From: Cardinalis cardinalis
Lineage: Eukaryota > Chordata > Aves > Passeriformes > Cardinalidae
Reading direction: 5' to 3'
Assembly: GCA_014549065.1 (NCBI GenBank)
Contig: JACDOX010000007.1
Coordinates: 741,621 to 805,620, forward strand
DNA: 64,000 nucleotides
The notes under the pieces were generated by a model. The model ran no database searches, was not told the origin of the DNA, and saw nothing but the letters and a program-made list of their open reading frames with translations. Each line of letters opens with the position of its first letter. Positions within the stretch are counted from its first letter, which is position 1. Positions 1 to 14,620 of the stretch are shown here, piece by piece. A program made the translations under genes and the position numbers.

Positions 1-71
1 AAAAGAAAAGAAAAGAAAAGAAAAGAAAAGAAAAGAAAAGAAAAGAAAAGAAAAGAAAAGAAAAGAAAAAG
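1..71. repeat. (AAAAG)n microsatellite
   Basis: About fourteen perfect AAAAG units from the first base; the repeat is cut by the window edge, so its full length is unknown. Confidence 0.98.
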
Positions 72-1349
72 GATTTAGTTTTAATTAAATTGATTAGAAG
101 AGAAAAACAACAAACCAATAGTCTATATGCCACTAAGTTCTACGATATTGTACAAATAGATGTAATGACACAATCAGTATGTAAAGTAATGCACTTATTT
201 TCCCCTTAAAAAGCAGCTGTTTGCTTATGCAGTATCTTTCCCAGCTGAAATCAGGATTCAAACCAGCAGGAATTGAATGTTCACCATGGGCAGTTTTCTC
301 TGCTCTTGGTGGATTGGATGAATCCACTCTCTCAGGCAGTCTGTTGTCTCTCACATACTTTAAGAATCACAGGAAATAAATGGAAAAAACAAATGTAACA
401 CTATGGGGTTAATTTAAATCTGAATAATAGGGAAATAAAGACACAAGTCTCTCTCCATAGCATATGAAAAAGAACAGGAGGGCACAACATGGGCTGCAAA
501 ACATTTTGTAGAATGATTTAATTAAAATAAATTAAAGTATCTCTTCTAAGCTATATTGCTTATGTGAGTTTTGTCAGATAGTCCATATAGTGTTTGCAAT
601 GAAATGTAAGACAAAAGACCAACAATAAGCATGAGTCATTATCTATTTATGTGTTGGGTATGCTAATATCCCCATCTGTTACCTTGGTGGGCAAAATCCA
701 TTTGCTGAAAGCAAGGAAGAATTTATTTCTTACGGTTAAGACTATCAAATATGAATGAAGTGAAAGTGGAAAAGCTTGTCCTGAATGTACAGGATAACAT
801 CAGAGCTTTGGAAATTCTCATGCAAGTGGTACTGTAGTACTGAAATTTTCAGAAAATAGTCTGGGATACAATGCTACAGGAGTCAGGAGTTAGTCTTGAC
901 GGACCAGTTCACAATCCAATGTGAAGTCCAATGGAAAAATATCTCTTCTTAATGCAAATTTTAGTGGTATTGTCTCTCTTAGTTTCAGCACAGTGTCAGT
1001 GATTCTCTGCAATGTATGCACCTACAAAATAATTATTTTCTAAGTGCGATGGGAAGGGATTTGATAAATGGCCAAAAAAAAAAAAAAGACAAAATACAGA
1101 ATAATCTTCTAATTTNATTTTGCTGGACAGAAGAAAATTCCAGTTTTCTGAGTTTGAGGCCATAGCTCCCCATATCTTCCCTTACTTCTCACTTTTTATT
1201 TTGCAGAAATAAAAATACTTATAATGAATCATTACCAAGTAACTGTATTACTCTTCCTCCTTTACAGGACAGAGGAAAAAATGCTATGTAAAGCTCATGG
1301 GTTGAGATGAGGATAGGGAGATACCTTACCNGTTATTGTCACAGCAAAA
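72..1349. other. Gene-free AT-rich stretch
   Basis: Nothing recognised apart from a short poly-A (about 1075-1088). The 73-codon minus-strand frame at 133-354 has no recognisable domain. Confidence 0.6.
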
Positions 1350-1535
1350 CAGTCTTGCCTTGGAGAAAGCTCAGTGAAACACTGGAACAGGTTGCCCTGG
1401 GAAGTGGTGGATGCCCCATTCTTAGGAACAACAAAGTTAAGGTTGAACAGGACTCTGACCAAGCTGATCTATTCAACATCACCCTGTTCATTTTAGGAAT
1501 CCCTTCCAACACAAATAATTCTATAATTATATGAT
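1350..1535 (+). mobile_element. CR1 LINE, 3' end fragment
   Basis: The stretch with CACTGGAACAGGTTGCCC, GTGGTGGATGCCCC, CAAGCTGATCT and CCCTTCCAACACAAATAATT follows, in order, the 3' part of the avian CR1 consensus as I remember it. It is clearly diverged, and the terminal short repeats are degraded to TTCTATAATTATATG. Plus orientation, strongly 5'-truncated, not coding. Confidence 0.78.
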
Positions 1536-1594
1536 AAGATTAATGTAATTAATTACCATTTTAAAAGGTATGATAACAAGAACTGAGATAAAAC

Positions 1595-2236
1595 CTAAAA
1601 ACATCTTCTCCCTCTCTTTATTTCTTTCCAGATTTCAAATTCTCTCCAAGATTTCCTAGCTCCTCTCCCCCAACAATGCAGAGGGATGGGGAACAGTGTC
1701 TATGGTCAGTTTATAATGTTTTCTCAGCCACTCCTTTCTTCTCCTACTCTTCCCCTCCTGCAATGTGGGGTCCCAGCCACAGGAGACAGTTCTTCACAAA
1801 CTGCTCCCATGTGGGTCATCTCCTAGGGGTACAGCCTTTCAGGAACAGTCTGCTCCAGAATGACTACTCACAGAATCATAGGTCCTGCCAGCAAACCTTC
1901 TCCAGTGTGGGCTCATCACAGGGCTGCAGGTCCTGCCAGGACCCTGCTCCATCACTGGCTTCCTCAGGCATCCACCTGCTCCAGTGTGGGGCTGTCCCTG
2001 GACTGCAGGTGAAGGTATGCTGCAGCATGGACCTCCATGGGCTGCAGGGGCACAGCTGCCTCACCATGGGCTGCAGGAGAATCTCTGCTCTATACCTGAA
2101 GAAGCTCCTCAGTGTCCTTCTTCACTGATCGTGTCTGCAGGGCTGTTTCTCACATGTTCTCTCTCCTCTCTCCCATTTGCTGTTTCACAGCAGTTTTTAC
2201 CCTTTCTTATATATGTTATTACAGTGGCAGGAGGAA
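1595..2236 (-). mobile_element. Avian endogenous-retrovirus LTR fragment, minus orientation
   Basis: Read on the minus strand this matches, in the same order, the LTR at 39030-39805. Shared items are the repeated 'CTGCTCCAGTGTGG' type units, GGACCTCCATGGGCTGCAG, the CTTCTTCACTGA...GTCTGCAGGGCTGTTTCTCACATG block, and a stretch ending near TATATATGTTATTACAG. The 5' terminus of the LTR is missing at the right side, where a CR1 begins. Several open frames of 60-150 codons here are by-products of the GC-richer LTR sequence. No gag, pol or env reading frame is present. Confidence 0.75.
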
Positions 2237-2239
2237 TGA

Positions 2240-2625
2240 CTTAACTTGGTCTGTTCAGCCTGGATTAGAGGAGACTGAAGAAAGTCCTCATTGCACACTA
2301 AAGCTGCCTTGCAAGGGGAAAAGGAGGGGCAGACACTGATTTTTTTCTCTGTGGTGCCCAGGGGCAAAATTCAACAGAATGGCCTGAAGTGTCAGGAGAG
2401 GTTTAGTTGGGTTATTAGGCAAAGATTCTTCACCAGGAGTGGGGTTTGGTGCTGGAGAAGGTTCCCCAAGGAATGGGTCACACCAAGCCTGACAGAGTTC
2501 AAGAAGCGTTTGGCAACCTTCTCAGGCNCATGGTGTNACTCTTGGGGACAGTGTTGTGCAGGGCCNGGAGTTGGACTCAATAGTGCCTTCCAAATANTCA
2601 TTTTCTGAGATCCTGTGATTCTGTG
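2240..2625 (+). mobile_element. CR1 LINE, 3' end fragment
   Basis: From CTGTTCAGCCTGGATTAGAG through GGTTTAGTTGGGTTATTAGG and GACAGAGTTCAAGAAGCGTT to the terminal ATCCTGTGATTCTGTG it follows the CR1 3' end without large gaps. The paired ATTCTGTG-type octamer at the right is the typical CR1 terminus, which fixes plus orientation. It is only the last part of the element, so no intact ORF2 is present. Four ambiguous bases fall inside. Confidence 0.87.
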
Positions 2626-5600
2626 TCAGACAGCAAGTACATGTGTAAATTCATTCCACATTGACATACATTCTTATTCCGTTTCTAAACTTCCGATTTT
2701 CAAAGCAGAGACAATTTTTANATAAAGTTTTATCATTATGAGAGAAATTAAGAGAGAAAAAAAAAGCAATATGAAATTGGTTATTCAAATTCCTTTGCTT
2801 CTACTGAGAAATCAATATTCTTTAAAATCAGTTTTAATATTGTATGCCAACACATTGCTCCATCCAAAAATGGGAATAAGAATAAAAATTGCCTGTATCT
2901 TTTATATATACTTAACAGTGTCAGATTGACCTAGTCTAACATCATTTTGAAACACTAGGCAAGTAAAAATGAATGTTTAATCAATTAACCTGATTTGTTC
3001 TATTTAATTGCACCATTGATGGTCCTCAATATTTCCTGCTGTGCTGGTACAGATATTTTACACATTTTCCATTAAATCAATTAAAGGAGTGTAAGGTTAT
3101 GGTGAGTTCATGAGCAGCCTTCTTAGCCCCTTGGCTTGTTGTGACTCATTCTTTTGTGACTATAAAACTTGTTTGTAATGGGGTGCAAAAATCTATTGGT
3201 TTACTAGCCAAGGTGATTTAAAGTATTGCCTAGCAGTAGAATTACCCTCTAAGGAAAAAAGGAGAGGGGAAATGGCAAGAAACTCTTTCTTTTTAAATAC
3301 TTCCATCAAAGAAATTTTGCTTGGCTGCAAGGAGAGAATGAAAAGATGCAAAACTGAATTTGTACATAAAAACCAAAGACAAAGACTAGGCATATTACTT
3401 TGTTCCAGCCACAATGTTTCAGAGGAAACTTTAAAAGCAGCTATTTAAATGAACTGAGAATTAGAAATGTTTGCTCTATGCATTTCCAATGCAATCAAAA
3501 TTAAGTGTACTGTATCTGATGCTCTTCCAGCTTTTATGTGCTCAAACACTAATTTTCCAGAAGCAGTGATTGCTTCTTCATTCAACACTTAGATTGGACT
3601 GTGCTTTGGGGTGGAACTATGTCACCAAAGGTGGCAAGAGCATACAGAATGAAGCAGGAATTANAAGCATAGAAACCATAGTCTTACACATAATTAAATG
3701 CTGCCCTGAAAAACTGCACGTTTTTCTCTAAATCTGCCACTGAGATAAACTGTGTTATTGGACAAAAAAGATCACCTAAAACTAGATGTTTGATAATTTT
3801 ATGCTCATGGTAAGAATTCTAAACCTTAAAATATTTGTGCATTGGGAAGAAAAATGGTCTCGATCAGTCAATTTTGAAAAATATTTCAGGTTACTTAAAT
3901 TAGCCCAAATTAATGGATAATATTGCTTTTAGTTTCTTTTTTGTTTGCCATTTTTAAAATGGTGATGTAATATCAAATACTTGGAAACTGAAAAAAAGTC
4001 ACCGGTCCATAAAGTATACCAGTATAATTCAATATCTCCCTATTTCTTGTGGGAAATTCATGCCTAATCTTAGACAGATTGTCTCCATACTTGCTACCCT
4101 TGTGTTTATCACATTGAAGCATTTACCTGCTTGGACAGCAGGCAGATGTCTCGCTGCCATCACTCATCTGCAATAATTTCAATGTGAAGTACCTATTTGT
4201 GCCATTGACAAAACCATCTGTTTCCTTTTGCTAAGAAAGTGACAGTGATCCCTCTCTGCTGACCAGGGTACCCTCTGAAATTTTATTTACAAATTCAGCC
4301 CCTGGTTTCTGACACAAAGAGCTATATTTATATCACTCTCATCTGAGATTCCTGATTTGTGACTTCACAATGTCAACACTCCCAGAGNGGATAGTGACTA
4401 AGGTGATCTATCCTTGTTGCTGTAAAATAGAGGCTTGCAACTGCCAAGTGTTTAGAGCCAGCCTTCTGCAAGTACCCTGGTATGTAACTATCACTCATTT
4501 CAACATTAAAATCCTTTGGTAATTTGAGATATGAATGGGAAGAAAACTGCACAGGGATCAGTGCAAGTATATGTCTCAATTTTGTAGAAGATTTCATAGT
4601 AAGTAACAAAGAACAGAAGAACAGATTTTTTCTGTTTGGCACTGAGAAGATGAGTCTAATAGTCACCACAGTTGTCAGATTTTAATACTAAGATTATTTT
4701 GTACATATGCTAAATTACTAAAAAAGTCCTAATTTCCTAAGAAAATATCTAAATGTCAGGATCTTCGGAGCACTTGAAAGAGCTTAAAAAATATCTAATT
4801 TTTTTTAAAGGCTTGCTTGGAGAAGAGAACAAAAAGAACGTGAGAAATTGAGTATTTGGGAGAAAAAACTGAAACAGGAATTGTTGCATTTTGTTAGTAG
4901 TGAAAGCATAAGACATTTTCCAAGCACATTAACACCTTTGGCATTCTATGTTCTAAAAGCCTAAGAAAACAATAAATTGATTTCATGTTGTATTACTGCT
5001 GCTCAGCTGTAGGGGATGGCATTAAATCTAACTAAAGGTAAAATAAAATCGAAGCAATCTGTTTAAAATGTGGACCACTTAGTTGAAAGGGGAAAGAAAA
5101 ATAAGTCCTAGAAGGCCATGATGTCAGATACAAATCCTGCACTGGACATTTTACTATAAATTTGTTGTTGATGTAAACAATCTCTTTCCAATGCTGCTCA
5201 GTTGGAAAATTATGTTTAGGGTCCAGTGAGACAGAAGGATGCTTTTTAGTCAACCATTTTAGTGGAGGAAATGGGCAGTGTATCCATATTCAATCCCTGA
5301 CATGCTGATTTCTGCACATACTGATTAAAAATGGGACATCTGTTTCCGTATTTGTTCCAATATTGTTCACAGGTAAATATAATGTCCATGGTAATGAACT
5401 GCTTTGGATTAACTGCCATGCCTTTGCATTTGTACTTGATAGTTACATCGANGATATGTTGTTTTAAGATTAAGTCCATCCAGGATGAAATTTTCAATCT
5501 GAATTTCAACAGAAAGCAGAAAAAGCCAATGGCGACTCCAATATAAGGTTCTGGTTTTTCATTATAAAAAAGATCAAATGACAGATACTCAGAAATTTAG

Positions 5601-6513
5601 TTTCAAAGTATTAAATGGTTTACTTGCTTGGAGGAAGAATCTTGACTGACCTCCAATGCCTTAAACTAAGAAATGTCATCTACAACCTGCCTTGGACCAG
5701 TCCCATTTAGTGCCTTATTAACAACCTAGATAATGTACTAAAGTGTCAACTAGAAGGACAGCATCAGAATTCAAAGTTGTCTTGATACACAACAGAGTGA
5801 TCAATGAGATAAACTCTGATGAAGTGTACTGCATTTTACCTTCGGTAGGAGGTGAAAACGAAAGCACAGATATGGAGGAAGCAGCACAGCAGGAAAGAAT
5901 CTGTTGTAATGAATAACAGACAAGGGAATGTCACTACCATCCCCTTTTCTAAACCTGCTAATTAATACTTTAGCATGAGAACTTCACATACACTTAAAGG
6001 AAAGTCTAGAGGAGGTGAGAAAAATCTATATGAGCCACAAAAACATAAGAGAAAAAAGTGCAGGGATATTATCAGGTTGTTTGATTTTTACTGATGGCTA
6101 TTTCACAAGCTGTCTAGCAAAAAAAGAGGAATATAATTTCACAAAAAAAAAAAGGATAGAAAGAGCTGTTAAAGAGCTGTTATTTCTTTTCCATATCTTT
6201 ATGTCCTGTAGTAAATGAATTTTGCATAAAGTAATTCTATGATAAAAATTTCATTAGATACTGCTGAGTTGTTGCCTTTTTTTTTTAAGGAATATCTTGT
6301 TTATTTGAAGAACTTAATTACAAGCCGTCCAGACAAATGAAAGCTTTAGCTCATGCCTGACATAATATATTTCCTGAACTCAACCAAGTCATTTCAGGCA
6401 AAGGTTACCAGGGAAGCTGAATCTCCCTTTCTTGCTCTGAATGGACTATAAGACCAAAGACCAGAGTCCCTGTTTCAGTAAACCCCAGAATAATCTCTGA
6501 AGCTTCTGAAGTG

Positions 6514-6560
6514 CTTCTCTAAAGTAAAAATCAGTCAAACTTCTCTAAAGTAAAAATCAG
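6514..6560. repeat. Tandem duplication, 26-base period
   Basis: CTTCTCTAAAGTAAAAATCAG occurs twice without mismatch, the copies starting 26 bases apart. A recent local duplication. Confidence 0.95.
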
Positions 6561-9385
6561 AATCTGACTAGCAGCAGACTCTTTTGTTTAATGTGTACTT
6601 TAAAGTAAATACCTATTAAACTAATCTTCATGGACAAAGATGTGAATCCATAATCTTTGATTTGATTATTCAACTCTCTTATAAGAGAGAGCTAGACTTG
6701 ACATAATGCCTAAGAATAATTTTTTGCTACTTGCAAATATTTTTAAGAGGACAGTTTAACAAGTGAAGCTGTACACCCAAACAAAGAAAAGTGAATGATG
6801 TATTCACTACTCCACATTGGCAGAAAGATGCTCAACCACTTTCTGTAGNGGAGGACCTCAGCATANGTCATGGTTACTTGCAAAGACAAACTTCATTTTT
6901 TCAAATGCCTTCACTTCTTCTTCCTTTCCCAAGCTTGTGTCATGAAACACATCATGTGATTTGGAATAACCCTTTGGTCAGTTCAAGGTGGCTGTACTGA
7001 AAATGTACTTCCAGCCTTTGTGGTGCTGAGACTACCTACCTGATTTTGGGACCGAGTGGGAAAAAAAAATAAATAAACAAAAGAATGCCTTGATGCTGTG
7101 CAAGCACTACTCAGCAAGAGCCAAAACAGCAGTGTGCTATCAATACTGTATTAGTCACAAATCAAAAACACAGCACCACAGCACCATACAGAGTACTATG
7201 AAGAAAATCCACTTCTCCCTAGACAGACTCAGTAGACTGTAACAAATAAATTTTAAAGCATTTGGACTGTAAAACCCAGAAAGTATATTTGGGGTTTCAT
7301 AAAGATCTAGTATTNTTAAAATTTCCAATGGTCTTAAATTTCCACAAACAATCTGAGTAAAATTAACTCCAGATAAGATATCTAGCTTGTATAAAGAGTT
7401 GCCTCTAGCTCATTCTAACTAAGCTAGAGGAGTTATTTGTTCCTAAAAGAATCAGGCCCCAAACATTGAACAGTTTCATATTATGTTAAACATTAAGTGG
7501 AAGAGGCATTCATNAAATCCAGCTATAAAAAAGTCTCACATCAAAGGGATTTGTGAGTTATATTTTTGGTATTGACATTCATCACATGCTTTTTGGGACA
7601 GAATAACTCATTAGCAGTGTGACTGTGTGTTAATGGCCTGGAGCAACATGTCCAAGGGCTTGTCAGCAGTATTTCAGTAGCCGTACACCGATGGTCAGGT
7701 TATAATGCAGCCTGTGTGCTTCCATATCCTATTCATGCTGTTTTCTTATTCATGGTCAGAAACATGTGTTTTCTTCATCATTAAAGTGAAATATTGCCTC
7801 TTAACCAGGGAAAAGGGAAATCATGGTTCCGGTGTGTAGTCTGGACTTAATTCTCTTAATAAATATGCAATAGTTAATGCCCATAACCTCAAATCTATAG
7901 AATTCATCACAGAAAAGTATAGACAAGAACACAGAAAGCAAGCCAGGAGAATCAGAATGTTAAATATTCTTTGGTTAGATAAAATACAAATCATTCACCA
8001 CCATGCATCATATTTCATAATATAGCTTATTTTTTATCCATACTTTCCCTAAATTTAAGCAGCTGTTTTCTTTTTGATAATGTTAAAATCAGATCTACAG
8101 AAAGGGAAGTCTGCAACATGTTTGACAATCTATTGTCTTCTGCAATTGCAATAAAGGTCATCTGCTACCACATATATTGAACCGCAGATACCNTGCAGTA
8201 GACTGATATTTAGAAGAAAAAATATATAAGCCCAGTTATATTCAGAAAACAAAATTAAATCAGTGCAGCAATGAATGTCAAGAAACGTGTGATAAATCCT
8301 TATGAGGATAATTTGTGTTGTTTTACTTCTTTCAGAGGTTTCAGTTTGCTGTCATTTTGTAACAAGTTGATCCATGAAGTTACCAGATGTGATTAAAGTC
8401 CACTTTTTCAGAAAAAGTNTTAGTAATTACAGTTTTAATCTAGTGGCTAAACTGAAAGTATAATTTTTTAGTCTAAAAAAAAAGGCAATTAAAAGGCAAT
8501 TACTTTTATTTTCCTTTTTTCTAGTTCTGCCATTTGTCTTCTGGGTTTGTCTGGTTCTTTTACAATTACTGCAATTGTCAGTTCTCACTTCAGAATGTTC
8601 TTATAATTCAGAAAATTACTCTTCACTATAGTGGCAATGATTCTTCTCTGGTTGATTTCATTTTAGTAAATGTTAGCAGGTCAGCAAAGTTTCAGATTTC
8701 AGAAATTATGAATGATATAAACACCATTTGTTATCATCATATTTGAAGACATTGGCTCCTCCAGGCAAACATACACCATGAATAGCAGCTCCACAACACT
8801 GGATTAAGCAGTTCNCAACCACAGTAAAGACTGGAAACACTGCCTTTAAGATACACTGCATGTATTGTGAAAACCTGTGCTTCTAGACAGTAAGCTTGTT
8901 AATCCAAGACAATATAAATGTGTAAATCACAAGTTATTACAATGACAATCACATCTAAAAACTAAATCCATTTATTTTCAGAAACGTCTTCATCCAAAAG
9001 ACCTCTGCAAAGGAAATAGTTAATGTTAACAAANCATCATGAGAAGCATTCTGTATGCTCAGGAGTTTCATGATATATCCCACTCAGCCTTCTGATGTAT
9101 GGCAATTTTCTTGTCNCAAAGATTGTTCACAGCTGTGCTGTGAGTTTTCTACTTCAAAAAAGTATGAGCCTTTCTTTCTCACACTACACTTAAATATGCA
9201 AATTTGGATCATATGTGAATCTTTCAGGTTTTGCCTTGGAAACCATCTAATTTCTATATATTTCCCAAACACATATTTACTCTTCATCTGGTGATATATT
9301 TACAATGTTATTTATGAAAGTATGAAACTTTTAATCGTTTTTATATTGCACTGACTGTAGATTTTTTCAAACATTTTAATGAAAA

Positions 9386-9424
9386 TGTGTTAACATGTGT
9401 TAAACATGTTAACATGTGTTAAAC
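9386..9424. repeat. Short repeat of GTTAACATGTGTTAAA type
   Basis: TGTTAACATGTGTTAAAC is followed by ATGTTAACATGTGTTAAAC; the unit is itself nearly palindromic (GTTAAC, ACATGT). Confidence 0.85.
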
Positions 9425-12400
9425 ACCATCTAAATTTCACCATTTCGCAACTGTGATGACACTCAGTCATTATGAATCATCTTGCTGGAGGATGAATTTA
9501 ATAGAAAATCCAAGGAAACAGTAGGTATGGAATAGAAACCAAGCGTACAGAAAAGTAAAGCATCTGGAATGATTAAATCACAGATTTACTTTAAAATATG
9601 GTAAAATGCACTTTGGAATATGAATTCCTCTTTTTACTTTGAGCAATGTCATAATCATCTGTAGAGCTTTAGAAGGGAAAAAATGAAAGTTCTCAAAAGA
9701 AGGTATACTGGCATAAATACAAATCAGAACTGAAACCAAGTCTTGCTGCATTTTTTGTCCTATTTTTTCTTTAATAGTTATTTTTACACTTTATTCACAT
9801 CACAAATCACATTTTTGCAGTCCCAGCCACTTAGATCTGTTATNATCAATCCAGGAGCCATATGTAGGGAACACACAGTCATGCCTATAGAGGACTGTCT
9901 TGTCCCAAACTATGCTCCTGCTACTAGGACAGACTCCCCAGGGACAGGATACACCTGTATTGAGTAACACACGCAGAAAGATCTCAAATGTTTCTCTCTT
10001 CCCCTACATTTCCAGAACTACTGATGGCCATAGCAAATATATGACCCAATATAAAATCATTTTAAATCACTACTTTCAAGATCCAAAATGTCCAATTGAT
10101 TGCAAATGCAATCCTTTATGACCTGCAGACATATGGGTTCATATCTGTGAAATGTATTTCCCTATTCTGAAAGTTCTAGTTTACTGTTTCTACCAGAAGG
10201 AAGGACCTAGTTATATAGCAATGGCTCATCTAACTAGGTCTTGAAGAGTGAGACACAACTGAAATAATTTGTAGGTTTCAATCCCATGAGGAGGAGGCTG
10301 GAAAGGCTTGTGACTGACTCACAAACATTACAGATGGCCATCCATTATGCATAGCTCATATATTACCTCTTCACTGCAATACTTTTGTTAAAACAGAAGN
10401 AGTGATGGAATTGGTACCATCAGGATGTGTTCCCTGTTAGTTGATGCATTCCATAAATGGCTAGCCTGGAGCAACATGAGCACATGTCAGAAACTAGGAC
10501 TGGTGCCTCTAAAATTTAAACTTAATAAGATAAACCAAATAAAGGGCAGAAAACTGTTTGCAACTGTGTCCAAAGTAGCTGATATTGCTTTGTTTGCAGT
10601 ATGTCTGAAGAGAAGAACCTCAACTGCCTAAGGAAGATTTAAGAGAATACAAACAAGGAGATAAAGATCTCAGTCAAGCAATATTTCTAGTCTATATTAG
10701 AATTCGAAAGAGTGAAATGGAGCTGCCCTGAAGGCAGTAAAAAATGAGATCTTTAGATATCAACAGATGTTAGAACATGTAATGGTTTTTTTATGATGCA
10801 TTCTTTAGCACACATTAAATACTTCTATATACCATTCAATTAAAAGAGTGGAAAACTGAACATGCCAAAGTATGGGGTGATTACCCTGATGTATCTAAAT
10901 GTCATTGTTCTGCCTGTAATAACTTTGAAATCAGCACCNATTTAGGAAAAATTTAGTCAAAATATAGTTGAGACTCTTTTTCATTTAGTAAAACCAAACA
11001 GTTTCAAACTCTATTTTTATTTCTCAACAGCTGACAACAAGAATTTGCAGCCTACCAATCTATGTCTAAAGCAAAAGTGATAGAGCCTAATAAGAACCTG
11101 GGATGAGACAGTAACAGATAACAAGGGAATGTGTGATATGTAAATTACAAGGATGACNGGAATTAAGATGTGTTCTCCAACCAGCACTCAGATTTTGTTT
11201 NGAGAGATAGTGTAACAACATCTTTATGCATAACCAGAACAGAAATAGAAGCTATTTGGAAGTGATAAAGTAAATTCCTNCAACTGAAAAAATAATACAA
11301 TATTACAAGCAGTCTTTGGCCTAGATAAGACATAGGATGATACCTGTTTTAGGATTATAAAAATGAGAAATAGAGATACTCCCAAAATATATTTCAGAGG
11401 GCAAGAAGAACACTGTACTACATCATTAATACAACATCAGAAAAGATAGCTTGAACGAGAAGGTAACTTCCACTTCTCTGTACACTTGTAATTAATCTTT
11501 TGTCAATCAGAGAGCAAAACCCATTAAAATGCTGCCAGTNTGGGAGATGGCAAATACCTTCTCATTTTTTATTTTCTCCGTAACTCAGGTAACAAAGAAT
11601 TCAGTAGCAGAGATGAAAATAAAACCTGGATGATCAAACAAAAATTAGCTATGAGACACCAGAGCTATGTCATGAGCTATCTAGGAAAACAGATTTGTAA
11701 TATGCCCTTTAAAGAAAAAAAGGAGAAAAAGGAAAAGGGTTAAAGTAAGCTGTCTTAATTCCTGAGATTTTTATGGGTTTACTATTTTTTAGAGCTGTCA
11801 TATATTCTCTGCTGGAAGAAGAATTGACCAAAAATGCAAAGGAGGAAAAAGACTAAAGATTTGGTAGCAGCAAGAGGATGGGGAAAAGGTTGAATGTTGC
11901 AAGCTGCTGGCACGAAGTAGGAAAAAAGAGAAGCTTCATAGACCTGAAGCAACTCATAAGATTCAAAAAATTATCTGTCACTGGAAAGGGCTTTTAGGGT
12001 TGAAATCCTCAGGATCATATCCATACAGTGCTCCTCAGAAAGTGTTCTTTATACAGCATTTTAGCAGAATTTTGTCTTTAGGAGACTAAGCTANAAATGG
12101 GCCTTCAGTCCCACTAGTTTTTGAGGAAAATCTACATTGTTCCTGAAAAAGGAAGAATATGAAGCTCTTAAAACTGAGGTCCTCACAGTACCAAGATTTT
12201 TACATCCACTACATTCACTTGCAACTCAATGGCACTTATATGAGATATAAATATATTAAAAGGTTGGAGGGAATGTGATTGCTTCTTGTAGATATTGCAC
12301 CAAAAAAGAAGTCCTCATGGCTAAATATGTAGTGTTCTGAGCAGACACCAAATCCTTTCTGATGCCCTGTATTCTGAAAAAAACAAAGCAGNAATATTTA

Positions 12401-14564
12401 CATTTTCTGTTATAATTTCTATTGCAGTAGCCTCTATTAAGTATGTTACACTGTTTATTCTACTATAGAAATAGACCCTGNACCCAGAAACTGAAGGAAA
12501 TTTCAAAACTTCCTGCCAAGATGCTATAATGTTAGTTTTTGCAGTATAGTGCTATTTAAAGCAAAATTCTCTTTTTTCCCTCTAAAAATATTATAGGTGA
12601 ATTATCTCTATGTCTTCTCTGAAAAAATCAGTTACAGAAGCCTTATTGATCTATGAGATTTTTTTGTATTTCTCTGTTGCTAAGAGACTATGTCATCCTG
12701 ATGTTATTTAATTAAGGATTGTTTTATCATGACAGGTGTTACTCCTAATTTCTCAAATTGAAATAGGAACACTCAGCCAATATTTCAACTCTGAAATACC
12801 AGCTGGCCACAACTGGGCAACACTACTTCAGGCTTTTAAGGGAAGCATCAAATAAACCTGATAAATATTAAGTCAATATAACCTACTTCCCCACTGGTCA
12901 GAAGTGACTGGGGTAAGTGCTTTGTATAAGAATGGTTTAATACCAAAATCTTTATACATCCATGGCATTTAATTTACAGCTACATAATTTAATATTTCTT
13001 GTTGATGATGTGAGTTCTACGTTTAAGAAGTGAACAGCCTCTGTTAGCTATCTGTACATGTCAACTGATTTTACTGTGTAACAGGTAAACCACAAAAGGA
13101 AGAAAAAGGACCTGATGATTACTTTAAAAAATGACAGAAACACTGAGCTGGGTGTGTTGTCATAGGAACAGCAAGAGACCTAAATCTCAGTCTGTGGCTC
13201 TGAATGGGCGAAATACAAATCTGTCTTTTACACTAAGAGTAATAGCTAAAAAAAAGGTAAAAAAGAATGTAGAGTTCAAAATTAAGACCTTAGTTAAGAA
13301 TTGTCAGAACTGATATGGATGGAGTTCTTCAATTCATGTTTTTAAAACATTTCCAGCTGTAGCCTGAAATCCTATTTTGCACACTTCCTATTTTTCTTCT
13401 GTCGTTCAGTGCTAGGAGCAGCAAAGTGTAGATATAATCAGTTGTGCATTCAGTACACAAGGTAAATTTTCTGCAGCAATCAACAATGCTTTAAACTACC
13501 CCACAGCCTCCTACACTGCCCTTTGTCCCTGCTCTGTCCCTAGCATTTGCCCTTACACAGATCATTTGCTCACCTCCTCCTAAAACCCCACCCAAGGCCC
13601 CGAGTCTTCTCGGCTTTAGGGCTGGTCAGCTCTCAGCCTTGTACTGTTTTATACCACACTTCACCATTTATGCTCACTTACTTCCTGACTCTGTTCCTTG
13701 CAATTTTTTTCTCCCTTTTACTCACAAATCTATCCATTGCTCTTTTATCACCTTTCCTATCACATCCATACTCTTATTCTTCATGCTCACCAGCTACCAA
13801 CAGCAGATGCAATGGCTAACAAAGACAGACTCTTACCAAGCCTTTTCAGCTCTTTTCCTCTCCAACTTAGATGTTAATAGGTTAGAGGAAGAACTAGAAG
13901 GAAAAAGCAGGAACAAAAAGGCCTAGAAATACCATGCAAGCCTTATACAGTCCTATCAACACTTACAAAATTATATTTTCTTGTAATTTAGATAAGTTAT
14001 AAAAAGATTTCTGTATGGGTAACAAACAAATTTTGCATTTTTTATAATGTGACTAAAAGCTGGGTAAGTCACACTATTGCTAATAAAACCCTATTTAATT
14101 TTGAGTTGAAAAAACTTTTAAAATGGAAATCTAAATTTAAAAGTGAACTAATTTTTTTCGAACTTGGATATAAGAACACTTTTTCTTAACCTGCTCCTCA
14201 GAAATGTCAATTATTTTAATCTGAACAATTCATTGAAATGTTTGTCATATTTTAGAAATGTCTTCTTGAAATGTCTGCTTGAACAGATCAAACTGTAACA
14301 AAGTTGTAAGGAAGTGAAAACANATATCTATAGAAACTATCAGAAAAATTCAGATGTAGACTTTTAAAAATTCATTTACACCTCGATATATTATAAATGG
14401 TCATATAACTAGAAAATATCAACTTGGAAGTTACTTTCCTGTTATATTAGTTAGAAATATGATCCAGCAAATAATAAACTTTGTCCAAAAGTTTTGCATG
14501 TTAAGAATTTATTAAAACTGAGAGTTTTCCATCAGTCAAGAGGAGAAAGAAAACAACACCATGG

Positions 14565-14620
14565 TACTGTCTATATAAATGTTGTCTGTACAAATGTATA
14601 ATGTTGTCTATATAAACTTT
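14565..14620. repeat. Imperfect tandem repeat of GTTGTCTATATAAA type
   Basis: Three diverged copies (CTGTCTATATAAATG, TTGTCTGTACAAATG, TTGTCTATATAAAC) follow one another. Confidence 0.75.

Noticed and set aside
1676..2128. 150-codon plus frame
   Set aside because: It lies within the LTR fragment; the repeated CTGCTCCAGTGTGG units produce the frame.
5690..5900. Possible very old CR1 internal fragment
   Set aside because: A few words (TTATTAACAACCTAGATAAT, GCACAGATATGGAGGAAGC) resemble CR1, but too weak to support.
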